From Billgrantia lactosivorans (GTDB lineage: Bacteria > Pseudomonadota > Gammaproteobacteria > Pseudomonadales > Halomonadaceae), in the NCBI RefSeq assembly GCF_003254665.1, contig NZ_QHGY01000001.1:992001-1056000 (forward strand): DNA of 64,000 bases, read 5' to 3'. Below the pieces are notes generated by a model that did no database searches, was not told the origin of the DNA, and worked only from the letters and a program-made list of their open reading frames with translations. The translations under genes were made by a program, and so were the position numbers. Positions 17,142 through 24,721 of the stretch are shown here, in pieces. Each line of letters opens with the position of its first letter. The first letter of the stretch is position 1.

Positions 17142-19142
17142 ATGCATCTGACGGAAATTCGCGAGGCCATCGCCGTCGAGCAGGAAAAGCAGCGCAGCAC
17201 ATACATCTTCAAGGTGGCCAGGGCCACACGGATCAACAGCCGGCTTGCTACCATAAAAGTTGCCGCCGACGATGAGCAACGTAGCAGCGATACCTTGAGC
17301 GAAAGCATGGAAGCCGCCAGCGCTTGGTGGCCCTTGGAGGGGGGGCGCAATGGCGAAGCCCGCGTACTCTCCGTCTTCCCTGAAGATAACGAGTTGCACC
17401 TGACGGGCATTCAGGGCGAACTACCGGAGGTGGACGCCCGCCTGCGTATCTACCCGCCTGACTTTATCAAGGCAGTGCGTAAGATATACTACTCGCCGGA
17501 TCATGAGGAAGCGGGGCTGACGATCTTCAAGGGGCTGACCAGCCGCGTGGAGCCCAACCAGGGTAGAAAGGAGCTTCCCCTTCCCGATGCCCTGCCCCTT
17601 CGTGAGCGCCAAAAGGACGCCTTGCGCCTGCCCTACCTTAGCCACGCTCTGTTAATCGGGCCGCCAGGCACTGGCAAGACCTTCAGTCTGGCGGCGATCA
17701 TCGCCCAGTTCCTGCTGCATGAGCCCAATCAGCGGGTGTTGCTGCTCTCCAACAGCAATGCCGCTGTGGATGACGCTATCGTCAAGGTAGACGCGGCACT
17801 TGAGAAGCTGGGAGACAGGAAGCGCAACGAGCGGTGTGTGCGGATCGGCAGCAATTTCGCAATGGGCCGCTACGAAGGCCGCGAGCACCTGCTGCCTTCC
17901 AGCCAGAAATTGACGGAAAAGCTGAAAACGCTGGAAAAGAAGAAGCCCGACCAGAAGGATGCCGCAGCTTACGATGCCTGGCTAACCCAGTATAACAATG
18001 TGCGCCAGGAGATCGATGATCATACACGCGCCCTGATTAACAAGCTTCCGCTGGTGGCCACCACTGCCTCCAGTGCTAGCTTCCGTTTTGAGCAGCTGCT
18101 GAAGGCTGGCTTCGACTGGCTGGTCTTCGATGAGGCCAGTCAGGTTTCGCTCTACCAGACCATCGCCCTGTTGCCATTGGGCAAGCGCTACCTGTTCTGC
18201 GGCGATGACCGGCAGCTGCCACCAGTCTGCGTGGCCCACCAGAATACGCAAGCGAAGCGCTGGATAGGCAAGTCGATCTTCAGCAAACGAGAGAAATTTC
18301 CCCAGGACGCCATCGTTGAGCTCAACGAGCAAAACAGGATGGTGAAGAAGATATGCGAGTTAGTCAGCCAGCAATTTTACGTAGGTCGTCTGGTCAACGA
18401 ACACACAGGCAGAGGAAAAAAACGCAAAGCCTGGTTCATGGAACGTAAGCTAGTCAGCGAGAAACACGCGAAGCCGATTGAAGTGATCTTTGTCGAAGAA
18501 ACATCGCGCTGGATGAAGCGGTTCATGGGTGAAGTCAGGATGGCCTCGGCCAACAAGGCTGTCGAGATCTACCAGACCCTGGCTGAAGAGCGTGAGGCGC
18601 TTGGCTCGGATGCCGTGATTCTGGCACCACTGCACTCGCAGCTGAGGTTGATTCGTGAAACGACTAGAAAATCAGGCATCTCGACCATACCTTGCTCGAC
18701 GATACATAAAGCACAAGGTCAGGAGTACCACACAGTCATTCTGGATGTAATCAATCTCTCCGGCAGCAATCGCTTCCTGACCGAGACGCTATCAAAGGAG
18801 ATGATCAACGTAGCTTTCAGCCGTGCCAAGGCCAGGTTGGTCATTTTGGCACATGAGTCCGACCTGAACTGTCGTTTTATCAAGGCCGCGCACGCTGTTA
18901 CTAAGCCCAAGCCACCTCAATATGCGGAAAATTATATCGAGGCATCTGATATAAACGAATATGCGCCAGTTGGGGAGCACAATATCGATCAGATCAAGGG
19001 GAAGCTCTACCGCCTGACGCTGAAAAATGGCAGCCAGATCATCATTGAGCCCACCGGGATACGCGATCGTTATTTGAAGGCCATACGGCATCGAGATGGA
19101 GAGGAGACAGAATACGCGCTTCAGATCATCAATGGTGGATAA
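17142..19142 (+). CDS. UPF1/DNA2-like superfamily 1 helicase
   Basis: A 666-residue SF1 helicase. Motif I is GPPGTGKTFS near 173, motif II is VFDEASQ near 330, then CGDDRQLPPV (motif III), NEQNRM (motif IV area), HKAQGQEYHTVILD near 521 (motif V) and NVAFSRAKARLVIL near 556 (motif VI). These blocks are those of UPF1-like 5'-3' helicases. The N-terminal ~150 residues may form a beta-barrel-like domain. No nuclease domain is evident. GAAGGG precedes the ATG. It is divergent from the SNF2 gene, at the right end of the island, and UPF1-like helicases are common in defence islands. A link to the neighbouring restriction operon is only positional. Confidence 0.85.
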   Translation: MHLTEIREAIAVEQEKQRSTYIFKVARATRINSRLATIKVAADDEQRSSDTLSESMEAASAWWPLEGGRNGEARVLSVFPEDNELHLTGIQGELPEVDARLRIYPPDFIKAVRKIYYSPDHEEAGLTIFKGLTSRVEPNQGRKELPLPDALPLRERQKDALRLPYLSHALLIGPPGTGKTFSLAAIIAQFLLHEPNQRVLLLSNSNAAVDDAIVKVDAALEKLGDRKRNERCVRIGSNFAMGRYEGREHLLPSSQKLTEKLKTLEKKKPDQKDAAAYDAWLTQYNNVRQEIDDHTRALINKLPLVATTASSASFRFEQLLKAGFDWLVFDEASQVSLYQTIALLPLGKRYLFCGDDRQLPPVCVAHQNTQAKRWIGKSIFSKREKFPQDAIVELNEQNRMVKKICELVSQQFYVGRLVNEHTGRGKKRKAWFMERKLVSEKHAKPIEVIFVEETSRWMKRFMGEVRMASANKAVEIYQTLAEEREALGSDAVILAPLHSQLRLIRETTRKSGISTIPCSTIHKAQGQEYHTVILDVINLSGSNRFLTETLSKEMINVAFSRAKARLVILAHESDLNCRFIKAAHAVTKPKPPQYAENYIEASDINEYAPVGEHNIDQIKGKLYRLTLKNGSQIIIEPTGIRDRYLKAIRHRDGEETEYALQIINGG

Positions 19143-19188
19143 CGGCAGACTTTTTCATGATCACCAGGCAGGCGGTGCTTGGAGCTAA

Positions 19189-19419
19189 TCACACCAGCTT
19201 GAATGGATTGATGTCGCGGAAGATGCCGGTCTTGGTCATGTCACGGCGCAGCGCGAAAATCTCCATGGCGGCAACCGGGTCGACCTGATCCAGTTTATCG
19301 AAGTGGATCTTCTCCCATTGGGCACGGGAGACCTTGACGCTGTAGAGGTACTGATCTCGCTCACCGCCCGTAGCGGCATCAGTGATCTGGCGGTAACCCG
19401 AAACCCGGGCCTCTTGCAT
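19189..19419 (-). pseudogene. Unidentified gene fragment (C-terminal piece)
   Basis: The last ~77 codons of this frame look like real protein ([15 protein letters not shown], a [16 protein letters not shown] helix, then [12 protein letters not shown]), whereas the extension upstream of 19419 is Arg/Ser/Gly-rich shadow sequence. There is no convincing ribosome site. I read it as the surviving end of a longer gene whose front was lost at about 19420-19460, next to the integrase remnant. I do not recognise the family with confidence. Confidence 0.45.
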
Positions 19420-19460
19420 GGCGGAAAATGATCTACCTGGGCGTGGTGCCGCTGCACTAG

Positions 19461-19577
19461 ATCTCAAACCATGTCTGCCACGCGACGAACAACATGGTCC
19501 AGCAACGTTACGGCAAATGGATCCGCGGCGACGGCCAGGACGTCCCAGCGATGATAGAGAAGCTCCTCGAACTCTGA
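19461..19577 (+). pseudogene. Phage-type integrase (tyrosine recombinase) 3' remnant
   Basis: The frame ending at the TGA at 19575 reads [18 protein letters not shown] near its start, then a short tail. This matches the end of the catalytic domain of tyrosine recombinases, where the active-site Tyr sits in a (M)GHA..NMV..(R)YGKWI context. The Tyr is present, but a stop at 19458 cuts the frame and no upstream integrase sequence is visible. It lies about 90 bp from the tRNA-Ser 3' end, the expected place for the integrase of an island using this tRNA. Confidence 0.55.
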
Positions 19578-19623
19578 CCATTCCCAGGATTGTTCCAAAC
19601 CCTTTCCCAAGGGCAAAAACGAG

Positions 19624-19658
19624 AAAGGGGAATCAGCATAAATAGCTGATTCCCCTTT
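19624..19658 (-). terminator. Terminator of tRNA-Ser
   Basis: A perfect 14-bp stem with a 7-nt loop starts about 10 bp after the tRNA 3' end on the minus strand. It is followed by TTT and then a TTTTT run, forming a strong Rho-independent terminator. Confidence 0.75.
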
Positions 19659-19667
19659 AAAATCTCG

Positions 19668-19755
19668 TGGCGGAGGGGGAGGGATTCGAACCCTCGAAGC
19701 CTTTCGACTTACACACTTTCCAGGCGTGCTCCTTCGACCACTCGGACACCCCTCC
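19668..19755 (-). tRNA. tRNA-Ser (anticodon GGA)
   Basis: An 88-nt gene with acceptor GGAGGGG/CCCCTCC, discriminator G and encoded CCA. The anticodon loop CTGGAAA is flanked by CACGC/GTGTG, there is a long variable arm as in class II tRNAs, and the T-arm carries GGTTCGAATCC. It reads UCC and UCU codons. Its 3' end faces the island and is the likely attachment site. Confidence 0.95.
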
Positions 19756-19861
19756 ACATTGTGGTTCTTCCACCTGGGGCAGTGCCCTTGTGCGTCAGAA
19801 CGGCGCAAAGTCTAACGGCTTAAGTACGCGTTTGCAAGCCGGTTTTCGGCTTTCGCCACCG

Positions 19862-20365
19862 TCAGGAGACGGGCAGCACGGCGTAGTCGCCGTGGGCTTC
19901 CAGGCATAGGGTGTCGCCGCACCAGAGCTGCTGAACGAGAGCGATACGACCGCGCCCGCGGCTCGCCAGGCGCTCCGCCAGCGTCTCGGGGCCCTGCTCG
20001 CTCTCGGGCACGCAGGTCAGGCGGTAGTCGCCGGTAACGGGGGCCAGGAAGCGCTGGCGGGCCTCGGCCACCACGACGTCGCGGGCATGGCCGCACTGGC
20101 GCAGCCATAGCGTGGTCCAGCACCAGCCCAGCAGGGTGGTCTGGGCGGTGAGCGCCCCGCCGAAGCCGGTGCCCTTGTCGTTGAGGTTGGGCACGAGCGA
20201 GAGTTCCCACACCAGGCGCTCCCCTTCCCAGCGCATCTCGCGGATGCCGAGGTGTTCGACCATGGGGATGGCATCACTCAGCCAGGCGAGGAAGGCCTGC
20301 GGGTCGTCGCGCTCGCCGGGGACGGGCAGCGGCAGGCGCGGATGGGGAACGCCGACTTCACGCAT
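19862..20365 (-). CDS. YiiD C-terminal-like thioesterase
   Basis: A 167-residue protein with a single hotdog-type thioesterase domain of the YiiD_C family. Diagnostic blocks are IPMVEHLGIRE, LNDKGTGFGGALTAQTTLLGW and a C-terminal strand-rich half. Unlike E. coli YiiD there is no N-terminal acetyltransferase domain. The acyl substrate is unknown. The gene starts 4 bp after the nitroreductase stop codon, so the two form an operon and are probably translationally coupled. No terminator is evident between it and tRNA-Ser downstream. Confidence 0.7.
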   Translation of the reverse strand: MREVGVPHPRLPLPVPGERDDPQAFLAWLSDAIPMVEHLGIREMRWEGERLVWELSLVPNLNDKGTGFGGALTAQTTLLGWCWTTLWLRQCGHARDVVVAEARQRFLAPVTGDYRLTCVPESEQGPETLAERLASRGRGRIALVQQLWCGDTLCLEAHGDYAVLPVS

Positions 20366-20369
20366 GGCG

Positions 20370-20930
20370 TCAGGTCCAGCGCTCGACGAAGTCGCTGATA
20401 CGGTGCTCGGCGATGGGCTTGTGACGCCCGCCGAGCTGGCCCAGGTAGAGGTAGGCGATCAGCTCGTCTTCCTCCTCCAGGCCGAGCCCCTTGCGCACCG
20501 TGGGATCGAAGGCGTACTTGCCGCTGCGCCACATGGCGCCGAGCCCGAGGGCATGGGCGGCGAGCAGGATGGCGTGGCCGGCACAGCCGGCGGAGATCAC
20601 CTGCTCGATCTTCGGCACCTTGTCCACGTCGGGGGTGACCTTGGCGATCACGGCGATGATCATCGGCGCACGCAGCGGCTTCTTGCGGGCGGCGTCCAGG
20701 GCGGCATCCTCGATGCTCGGGTCCTCGCGGTACTCGGCCTCGGCGAAGAGTTCGCCCAGCCGCTCGAGCCCCTCGCCTGTGAACTCGATGAAGCGCCAAG
20801 GGCGCAGCTCCATGTGATCCGGCGCGCGCAGTGCGGCGCGATAGATCGCTTCCATCTGCTCGGGGCTCGGTGCCGGGCCGGTCAACTTGCCCATCGAACT
20901 GCGCTGGTGCAACAGGGTCATTGCGTCCAT
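20370..20930 (-). CDS. ydjA: Nitroreductase family protein, YdjA-like
   Basis: A 186-residue FMN-dependent oxidoreductase of the small YdjA type. Matching blocks include RAPDHMELRPWRF, a KxPLRAPMIIAVIAK strand, KIEQVISAGCAGHAILLAAHALGLGAMWRSG and YLGQLGG near the end. Such proteins bind FMN as dimers and reduce nitro or quinone compounds with NAD(P)H; the natural substrate is unclear. I chose the ATG of MDAMTLLHQR because E. coli YdjA begins alike and GGGAA lies six bases upstream; start codons at 20942 and 20969 are possible. It is the first gene of an operon with the thioesterase. Confidence 0.8.
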   Translation of the reverse strand: MDAMTLLHQRSSMGKLTGPAPSPEQMEAIYRAALRAPDHMELRPWRFIEFTGEGLERLGELFAEAEYREDPSIEDAALDAARKKPLRAPMIIAVIAKVTPDVDKVPKIEQVISAGCAGHAILLAAHALGLGAMWRSGKYAFDPTVRKGLGLEEEDELIAYLYLGQLGGRHKPIAEHRISDFVERWT

Positions 20931-21022
20931 ACCATTTCCCATGCCAAGTCGTCGAAAGAGATCGATCAAACTCTACCAGCTGCCCCGCTTGCTGTCGTGC
21001 CGGGCCGAGGGGCTCGCCAGGC

Positions 21023-21856
21023 CTACTGCCTCGACAGGCGCAGCGGCTCGGGCGGGCGCTCGCCAGGGGTGGCGCGCCAGGGGCTTATGTCGAGCCCGCC
21101 ACGGCGCACGTAGCGTGCCAGCACCAGCAAGCGCTCGGGCTTCGCGCGGGCCATCAGGTCCATGAAGATGTGCTCGACGCAGTGCTCGTGGAAGTCCTGA
21201 TGCTGGCGGTAGCCGATCAGGTAGCGCAGCAGGCCCTCGCGCTCGAGCCTGGGGCCGCGATAGCGAATCAGCACGCTGCCCCAGTCGGGCTGGCCGGTGA
21301 CCGGGCAGTTGGACTTGAGCAGGTGCGAATAGAGCGTTTCCTCGACGATCTCCTCGCCGACCGTGAGACACTCGGCGCTGGGTATGTAGGCGTCGATTTC
21401 GATATCGAGGTCGTCGAGGCACTCGCCGGGCAGCCGGCAGACTGCCAGCGCCGGGTCATCGAGATCGAACAGCTCGACGGCCACCGGGGCGCCGGCCGCC
21501 TTCGCCAGGTCGCGCTCGAGGGTCTCGATCACCTGCTCGCGGCTGTCGAAGCGGGTCTGGTTGAAGCCGTTGAGGTAGAGCTTCCATGACTTCGACTCGA
21601 TCAGGTGGGGCGATTCAGCCGGCAGGCGGAAGCGCGCCACGGCGACCCGCGGCTTGCCGCGCGGGTTGAGCCAGCTCACCTCGAAGGCGTGCCACTCGTC
21701 CTCGCCGACGAAGGGCAGCCTGCCCGCTTCGATGCCCAGCGGCGTGCGGTTGGCTGCGCGGGGAATGGGATAGAGCAGCCCGGCATCGTAGTGTTCCGGG
21801 TAGGCGGACTCGCGCCCCAGCGGGGCGTGCTCGAGCGTATCGGGGCGATGTGTCAT
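21023..21856 (-). CDS. queF: NADPH-dependent 7-cyano-7-deazaguanine reductase
   Basis: A 277-residue enzyme that reduces preQ0 to preQ1 in queuosine synthesis. The long two-domain form is seen: SKSWKLYLNGFNQTRF (QueF signature) at ~89-103 and the catalytic Cys in LKSNCPVTGQPDWG at residue 184, with the conserved Asp at 191. HEHCVEHIF near 228 completes the active site. The ATG overlaps the stop of the upstream ABC permease by 4 bp (ATGA), so it is translationally coupled to the exporter, an unexpected partner. No preQ1 riboswitch was noticed upstream. Confidence 0.93.
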   Translation of the reverse strand: MTHRPDTLEHAPLGRESAYPEHYDAGLLYPIPRAANRTPLGIEAGRLPFVGEDEWHAFEVSWLNPRGKPRVAVARFRLPAESPHLIESKSWKLYLNGFNQTRFDSREQVIETLERDLAKAAGAPVAVELFDLDDPALAVCRLPGECLDDLDIEIDAYIPSAECLTVGEEIVEETLYSHLLKSNCPVTGQPDWGSVLIRYRGPRLEREGLLRYLIGYRQHQDFHEHCVEHIFMDLMARAKPERLLVLARYVRRGGLDISPWRATPGERPPEPLRLSRQ

Positions 21857-22626
21857 GAACGTATCCCCTTGCCGCGCTCCAGCATCCACAGGGCGACGGT
21901 GAAGAGCACGATGATGAAAGCAACGATGGCGGCCAGCGCCCAGCCCACCGGTATGTCGGAAACCCCCAGGAAGCCGTGGCGGAACACGTTGACCATGTAG
22001 AGGATCGGGTTGAGCAGCGAGGCGTTCTGCCAGAAAGTCGGCAGCAGCGAGATCGAGTAGAACACCCCGCCCAGGTAGGTCAGTGGCGTGAGCACGAAGG
22101 TCGGCACGATGGAGACGTCGTCGAACTTGTTGGCCAGCAGCGCGTTGATGAAACCACCAATGGAGAACAGCGCCGCGGTGAGCACCACCACACCGACGGT
22201 CAGCAGCGGGTGCGCCACGCTGATGCGGGTGAAGAACAGCGACACCAGCGTTACGATCAGGCCCACGCCCAGCCCGCGCGCCATGCCGCCCAGCACGAAG
22301 CCCGACAGGATCACCCAGTTGGGCATCGGCGAGACCATCATCTCCTCGACGCTGCGCTGGAACTTGTTGGAGAAGAAACTCGAGGCCACGTTGGAGTAGC
22401 TGTTGGTGATCACCGCCATCATGATCAGCCCGGGGACGATGAAGTCCATGTAGCTGAAGCCGTCCATCTGGCCGATGCGCGAGCCGATCAGGCTGCCGAA
22501 GATGATGAAGTACATGGCCATGGTGATCGACGGCGGCAGCAGGGTCTGCGGCCAGATCCGCGTGAAGCGCTTGATCTCCTTGACGACCAGGGTCCAGAGG
22601 GCAATGGCGACCTGTGCGGGGTTCAT
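21853..22626 (-). CDS. yadH: ABC-2 type exporter permease, YadH-like
   Basis: A 257-residue integral membrane protein with about six helices and the ABC-2 signature region (LTPLTYLGGVFYSISLLP). It starts MNPAQVAIALWTLVVKEI, close to E. coli YadH. It should form the membrane channel of an exporter with the YadG-like ATPase, whose stop codon overlaps this start by 4 bp. The substrate is unknown. A longer open frame extends upstream inside the ATPase gene but is only a shadow of it; the start at 22626 fits the family and the operon coupling. QueF follows with a 4-bp overlap. Confidence 0.88.
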   Translation of the reverse strand: MNPAQVAIALWTLVVKEIKRFTRIWPQTLLPPSITMAMYFIIFGSLIGSRIGQMDGFSYMDFIVPGLIMMAVITNSYSNVASSFFSNKFQRSVEEMMVSPMPNWVILSGFVLGGMARGLGVGLIVTLVSLFFTRISVAHPLLTVGVVVLTAALFSIGGFINALLANKFDDVSIVPTFVLTPLTYLGGVFYSISLLPTFWQNASLLNPILYMVNVFRHGFLGVSDIPVGWALAAIVAFIIVLFTVALWMLERGKGIRS

Positions 22627-23585
22627 TGGCCCACCTCTACCTGCTCGGCCCTGGCACGTGCGTCGCTGCCCTGCTCCACCATCGACACGAACATCTCCTC
22701 CAGCCGGTTGGCACGGTTGCGCATGGAGACCACCTCGATGCCGCGCTCGCCCAGCGCGGTGAACACGTCGTTGAGGCGCTGGCCGCGGTGCACCACCACG
22801 GCCAGCTGGGCACTGTCGACCTGCCTGACCTCGAAGCCCTCGATCGCCGGGGCCTCTGCCACCGGATGCGCCAGGTCGAGCAGGAAGGTCTCGGTGTCGA
22901 GCTCGGCGAGCAGGCCGCGCACGCTGGTGTTCCGCACGATCTCGCCGTGGTTGATGATCGCCACGTTGCGACAGAGGCTCTCGGCCTCCTCGAGATAGTG
23001 GGTGGTGAGGATGATGGTGGTGCCCTCCTCGCGGTTGATGCGGCGCATGTACTCCCACATGCTGCGGCGCAGTTCGATGTCGACGCCGGCGGTCGGCTCG
23101 TCGAGAATCAGCAGCCTGGGCCGATGCATCAGCGCGCGGGCGATCATCAGCCGGCGTTTCATGCCGCCCGAGAGCATGCGTGCGCTGCCGCCCCGCTTGT
23201 CCCACAGGCCGAGGTCCTTCAACAGCCGCTCGGCCCGCGGCAGCGCTTCGCGCCGCGGCATGCCGTAGTAGCCCGCCTGGGCCAGCACGATGTCGAGGAC
23301 CTTCTCGAACTGGTTGAAGTTGAACTCCTGGGGCACCACGCCCAGGTGGTACTTGGCGCGGGCGAAGTCGCGGTCGATGTCGATGCCGAAGATCGAGACC
23401 TGGCCGGCGGTCTTCTGCACCAGCGAGCACACCACCCCCAGGGTGGTGGACTTGCCGGCCCCGTTGGGCCCCAGCAGGGCGAAGAAGTCGCCCTGCTCGA
23501 CGTCGAGGTCGATGCCCTTGAGGGCGTGGAAGCCGTTGCCGTAGACCTTGGTCAGGCCACGAATCGACAGCGCCGGTTCGGCCAT
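22623..23585 (-). CDS. yadG: ABC transporter ATP-binding protein, YadG-like
   Basis: A 320-residue ATPase. Walker A GPNGAGKST is at 39-47, the signature LSGGM at 138-142 and Walker B LLILDEPTAGVD at 158-169, followed by TTHYLEEAE with the switch His. The C-terminal ~90 residues are the extension common in ABC-2 exporters. It pairs with the permease gene that overlaps by 4 bp. Transcription probably starts in 23586-23740, between it and the tRNA cluster, and should run through yadG, yadH and queF. Confidence 0.9.
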   Translation of the reverse strand: MAEPALSIRGLTKVYGNGFHALKGIDLDVEQGDFFALLGPNGAGKSTTLGVVCSLVQKTAGQVSIFGIDIDRDFARAKYHLGVVPQEFNFNQFEKVLDIVLAQAGYYGMPRREALPRAERLLKDLGLWDKRGGSARMLSGGMKRRLMIARALMHRPRLLILDEPTAGVDIELRRSMWEYMRRINREEGTTIILTTHYLEEAESLCRNVAIINHGEIVRNTSVRGLLAELDTETFLLDLAHPVAEAPAIEGFEVRQVDSAQLAVVVHRGQRLNDVFTALGERGIEVVSMRNRANRLEEMFVSMVEQGSDARARAEQVEVGQ

Positions 23586-23747
23586 GAGACATCCTTGCGT
23601 TGGGATGGTAAACGAGTTCTGAACATTAGGGCGCGAAGGGATTTTTCAAGTCGCGGCCGGGAAAAACGCAGCGTACCCCACCCATGGGCAAGGTCATCGA
23701 AGAGTGTGAGAAGGGAGCCTTGGCACCTTGATGGGTGCAGAAGAATT

Positions 23748-23769
23748 TGGAGCGGGAAAGGAGATTCGA
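23748..23769 (-). pseudogene. Truncated tRNA-Gly 3' fragment
   Basis: The 22 bases match the 3' end (CCA, acceptor strand and part of the T-arm) of the neighbouring tRNA-Gly genes, then similarity stops. It has no anticodon arm and cannot be a functional tRNA. It probably comes from unequal recombination within the repeated tRNA cluster. Confidence 0.7.
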
Positions 23770-23826
23770 CGGTCCGGCGCCCCGGCTTCCGGCCCGAGCC
23801 TTGGCATCTTCGAGATAGGTAAAAAA

Positions 23827-23901
23827 TGGAGCGGGAAAGGAGATTCGAACTCCCGACCCTCGCCTTGGCAAGGCGATGCTCTACCACTGAGCTATTCCCG
23901 C
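23827..23901 (-). tRNA. tRNA-Gly (anticodon GCC), copy 1
   Basis: A complete cloverleaf with acceptor GCGGGAA/TTCCCGC, anticodon GCC in TTGCCAA, T-loop GTTCGAATC and encoded CCA. Its sequence is identical to copies 2 and 3. It is the last tRNA of the minus-strand Glu/Gly cluster in transcription order. Confidence 0.95.
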
Positions 23902-23945
23902 TTGATCGGCCTCGGTCGTGCCTGCCATGCAGTATAACCGAAAGG

Positions 23946-24021
23946 TGGCGTCCCATAGGGGGTTCGAACCCCTGTTCCCGCCGTGAAAGGGCGGTGTCCT
24001 GGGCCACTAGACGAATGGGAC
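23946..24021 (-). tRNA. tRNA-Glu (anticodon TTC), copy 1
   Basis: Acceptor GTCCCAT/ATGGGAC, anticodon TTC in CTTTCAC and encoded CCA. It differs from copies 2 and 3 by one base in the D-arm (GGCCCAGG instead of GGTCCAGG). Confidence 0.95.
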
Positions 24022-24041
24022 GCAGCAGCCAGACAGTGCGC

Positions 24042-24097
24042 TGGAGCGGGAAAGGAGATCGACCGGGCTGGCGCACCAGCTCCCGACCCTCACCTGA
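24042..24097 (-). pseudogene. Disrupted tRNA-Gly fragment
   Basis: The CCA, acceptor and start of the T-arm match tRNA-Gly. An unrelated stretch (24061-24080) interrupts, after which a short TCCCGACCCTC piece resumes the match. The anticodon arm and 5' acceptor are missing, so it is non-functional. The interrupting 20 bases recur exactly, inverted, at 58216-58235. Confidence 0.65.
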
Positions 24098-24122
24098 CCT
24101 ACTCACCTGCCGAAACAGGATT

Positions 24123-24197
24123 TGGAGCGGGAAAGGAGATTCGAACTCCCGACCCTCGCCTTGGCAAGGCGATGCTCTACCACTGAGCTATTCCCGC
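24123..24197 (-). tRNA. tRNA-Gly (anticodon GCC), copy 2
   Basis: A complete cloverleaf, identical to copies 1 and 3, with encoded CCA. Confidence 0.95.
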
Positions 24198-24255
24198 ACG
24201 CACGAAAGTCTATGCCAACAACGCAGCAGCCGCCATGGCGGATGCAACCGGAAGA

Positions 24256-24331
24256 TGGCGTCCCATAGGGGGTTCGAACCCCTGTTCCCGCCGTGAAAGG
24301 GCGGTGTCCTGGACCACTAGACGAATGGGAC
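24256..24331 (-). tRNA. tRNA-Glu (anticodon TTC), copy 2
   Basis: A complete cloverleaf with anticodon TTC and encoded CCA, identical to copy 3. Confidence 0.95.
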
Positions 24332-24371
24332 GCAGCTGGAGCGAACCTGCGCATTCTGCCGAAACAGAATT

Positions 24372-24446
24372 TGGAGCGGGAAAGGAGATTCGAACTCCCG
24401 ACCCTCGCCTTGGCAAGGCGATGCTCTACCACTGAGCTATTCCCGC
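24372..24446 (-). tRNA. tRNA-Gly (anticodon GCC), copy 3
   Basis: A complete cloverleaf, identical to the other two Gly copies, with encoded CCA. Confidence 0.95.
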
Positions 24447-24493
24447 ACTTCGGTCCTGCACTCCGGTACCTGTCGAAACGAGCGTGAAACGAG

Positions 24494-24569
24494 TGGCGTC
24501 CCATAGGGGGTTCGAACCCCTGTTCCCGCCGTGAAAGGGCGGTGTCCTGGACCACTAGACGAATGGGAC
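24494..24569 (-). tRNA. tRNA-Glu (anticodon TTC), copy 3
   Basis: A complete cloverleaf with encoded CCA. It is the first gene of the cluster in transcription order, so the promoter should lie in 24570-24720, shared as a divergent region with msrB. Confidence 0.95.
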
Positions 24570-24721
24570 GCAGCCGTCTCGCTCTCTGCCTCAACGAGGT
24601 GGCGCGAATGTTACTCAAGCCCCCCGAAGCTGTCAACTGTCGGCCTGGGTTGGCCGAAGCCATGGAAAACAGCCAAGCTATGGAGTGACTGAGCAAGACC
24701 CGCACCAGCAGGAGAGAGGCC

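Larger units (their letters stand above)
2486..19667. mobile_element. Putative genomic (defence) island inserted at tRNA-Ser(GGA)
   Basis: The right end lies at the 3' end of the tRNA-Ser gene, the usual target of tyrosine recombinases. An integrase 3' remnant sits about 90 bp from the tRNA end. The interval is rich in restriction, helicase and regulatory genes and contains AT-rich stretches (4250-6080, 11165-12545) unlike the GC-rich flanks. No copy of the tRNA 3' end was found at the left side, so the left limit is a guess taken at the end of the flavocytochrome gene. The island may extend beyond the window. Confidence 0.45.

Noticed and set aside
23827..24569. Regular spacing of repeats as in a CRISPR array
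   Set aside because: The repeats are complete tRNA genes; no short repeat-spacer array or cas gene is present in the window.
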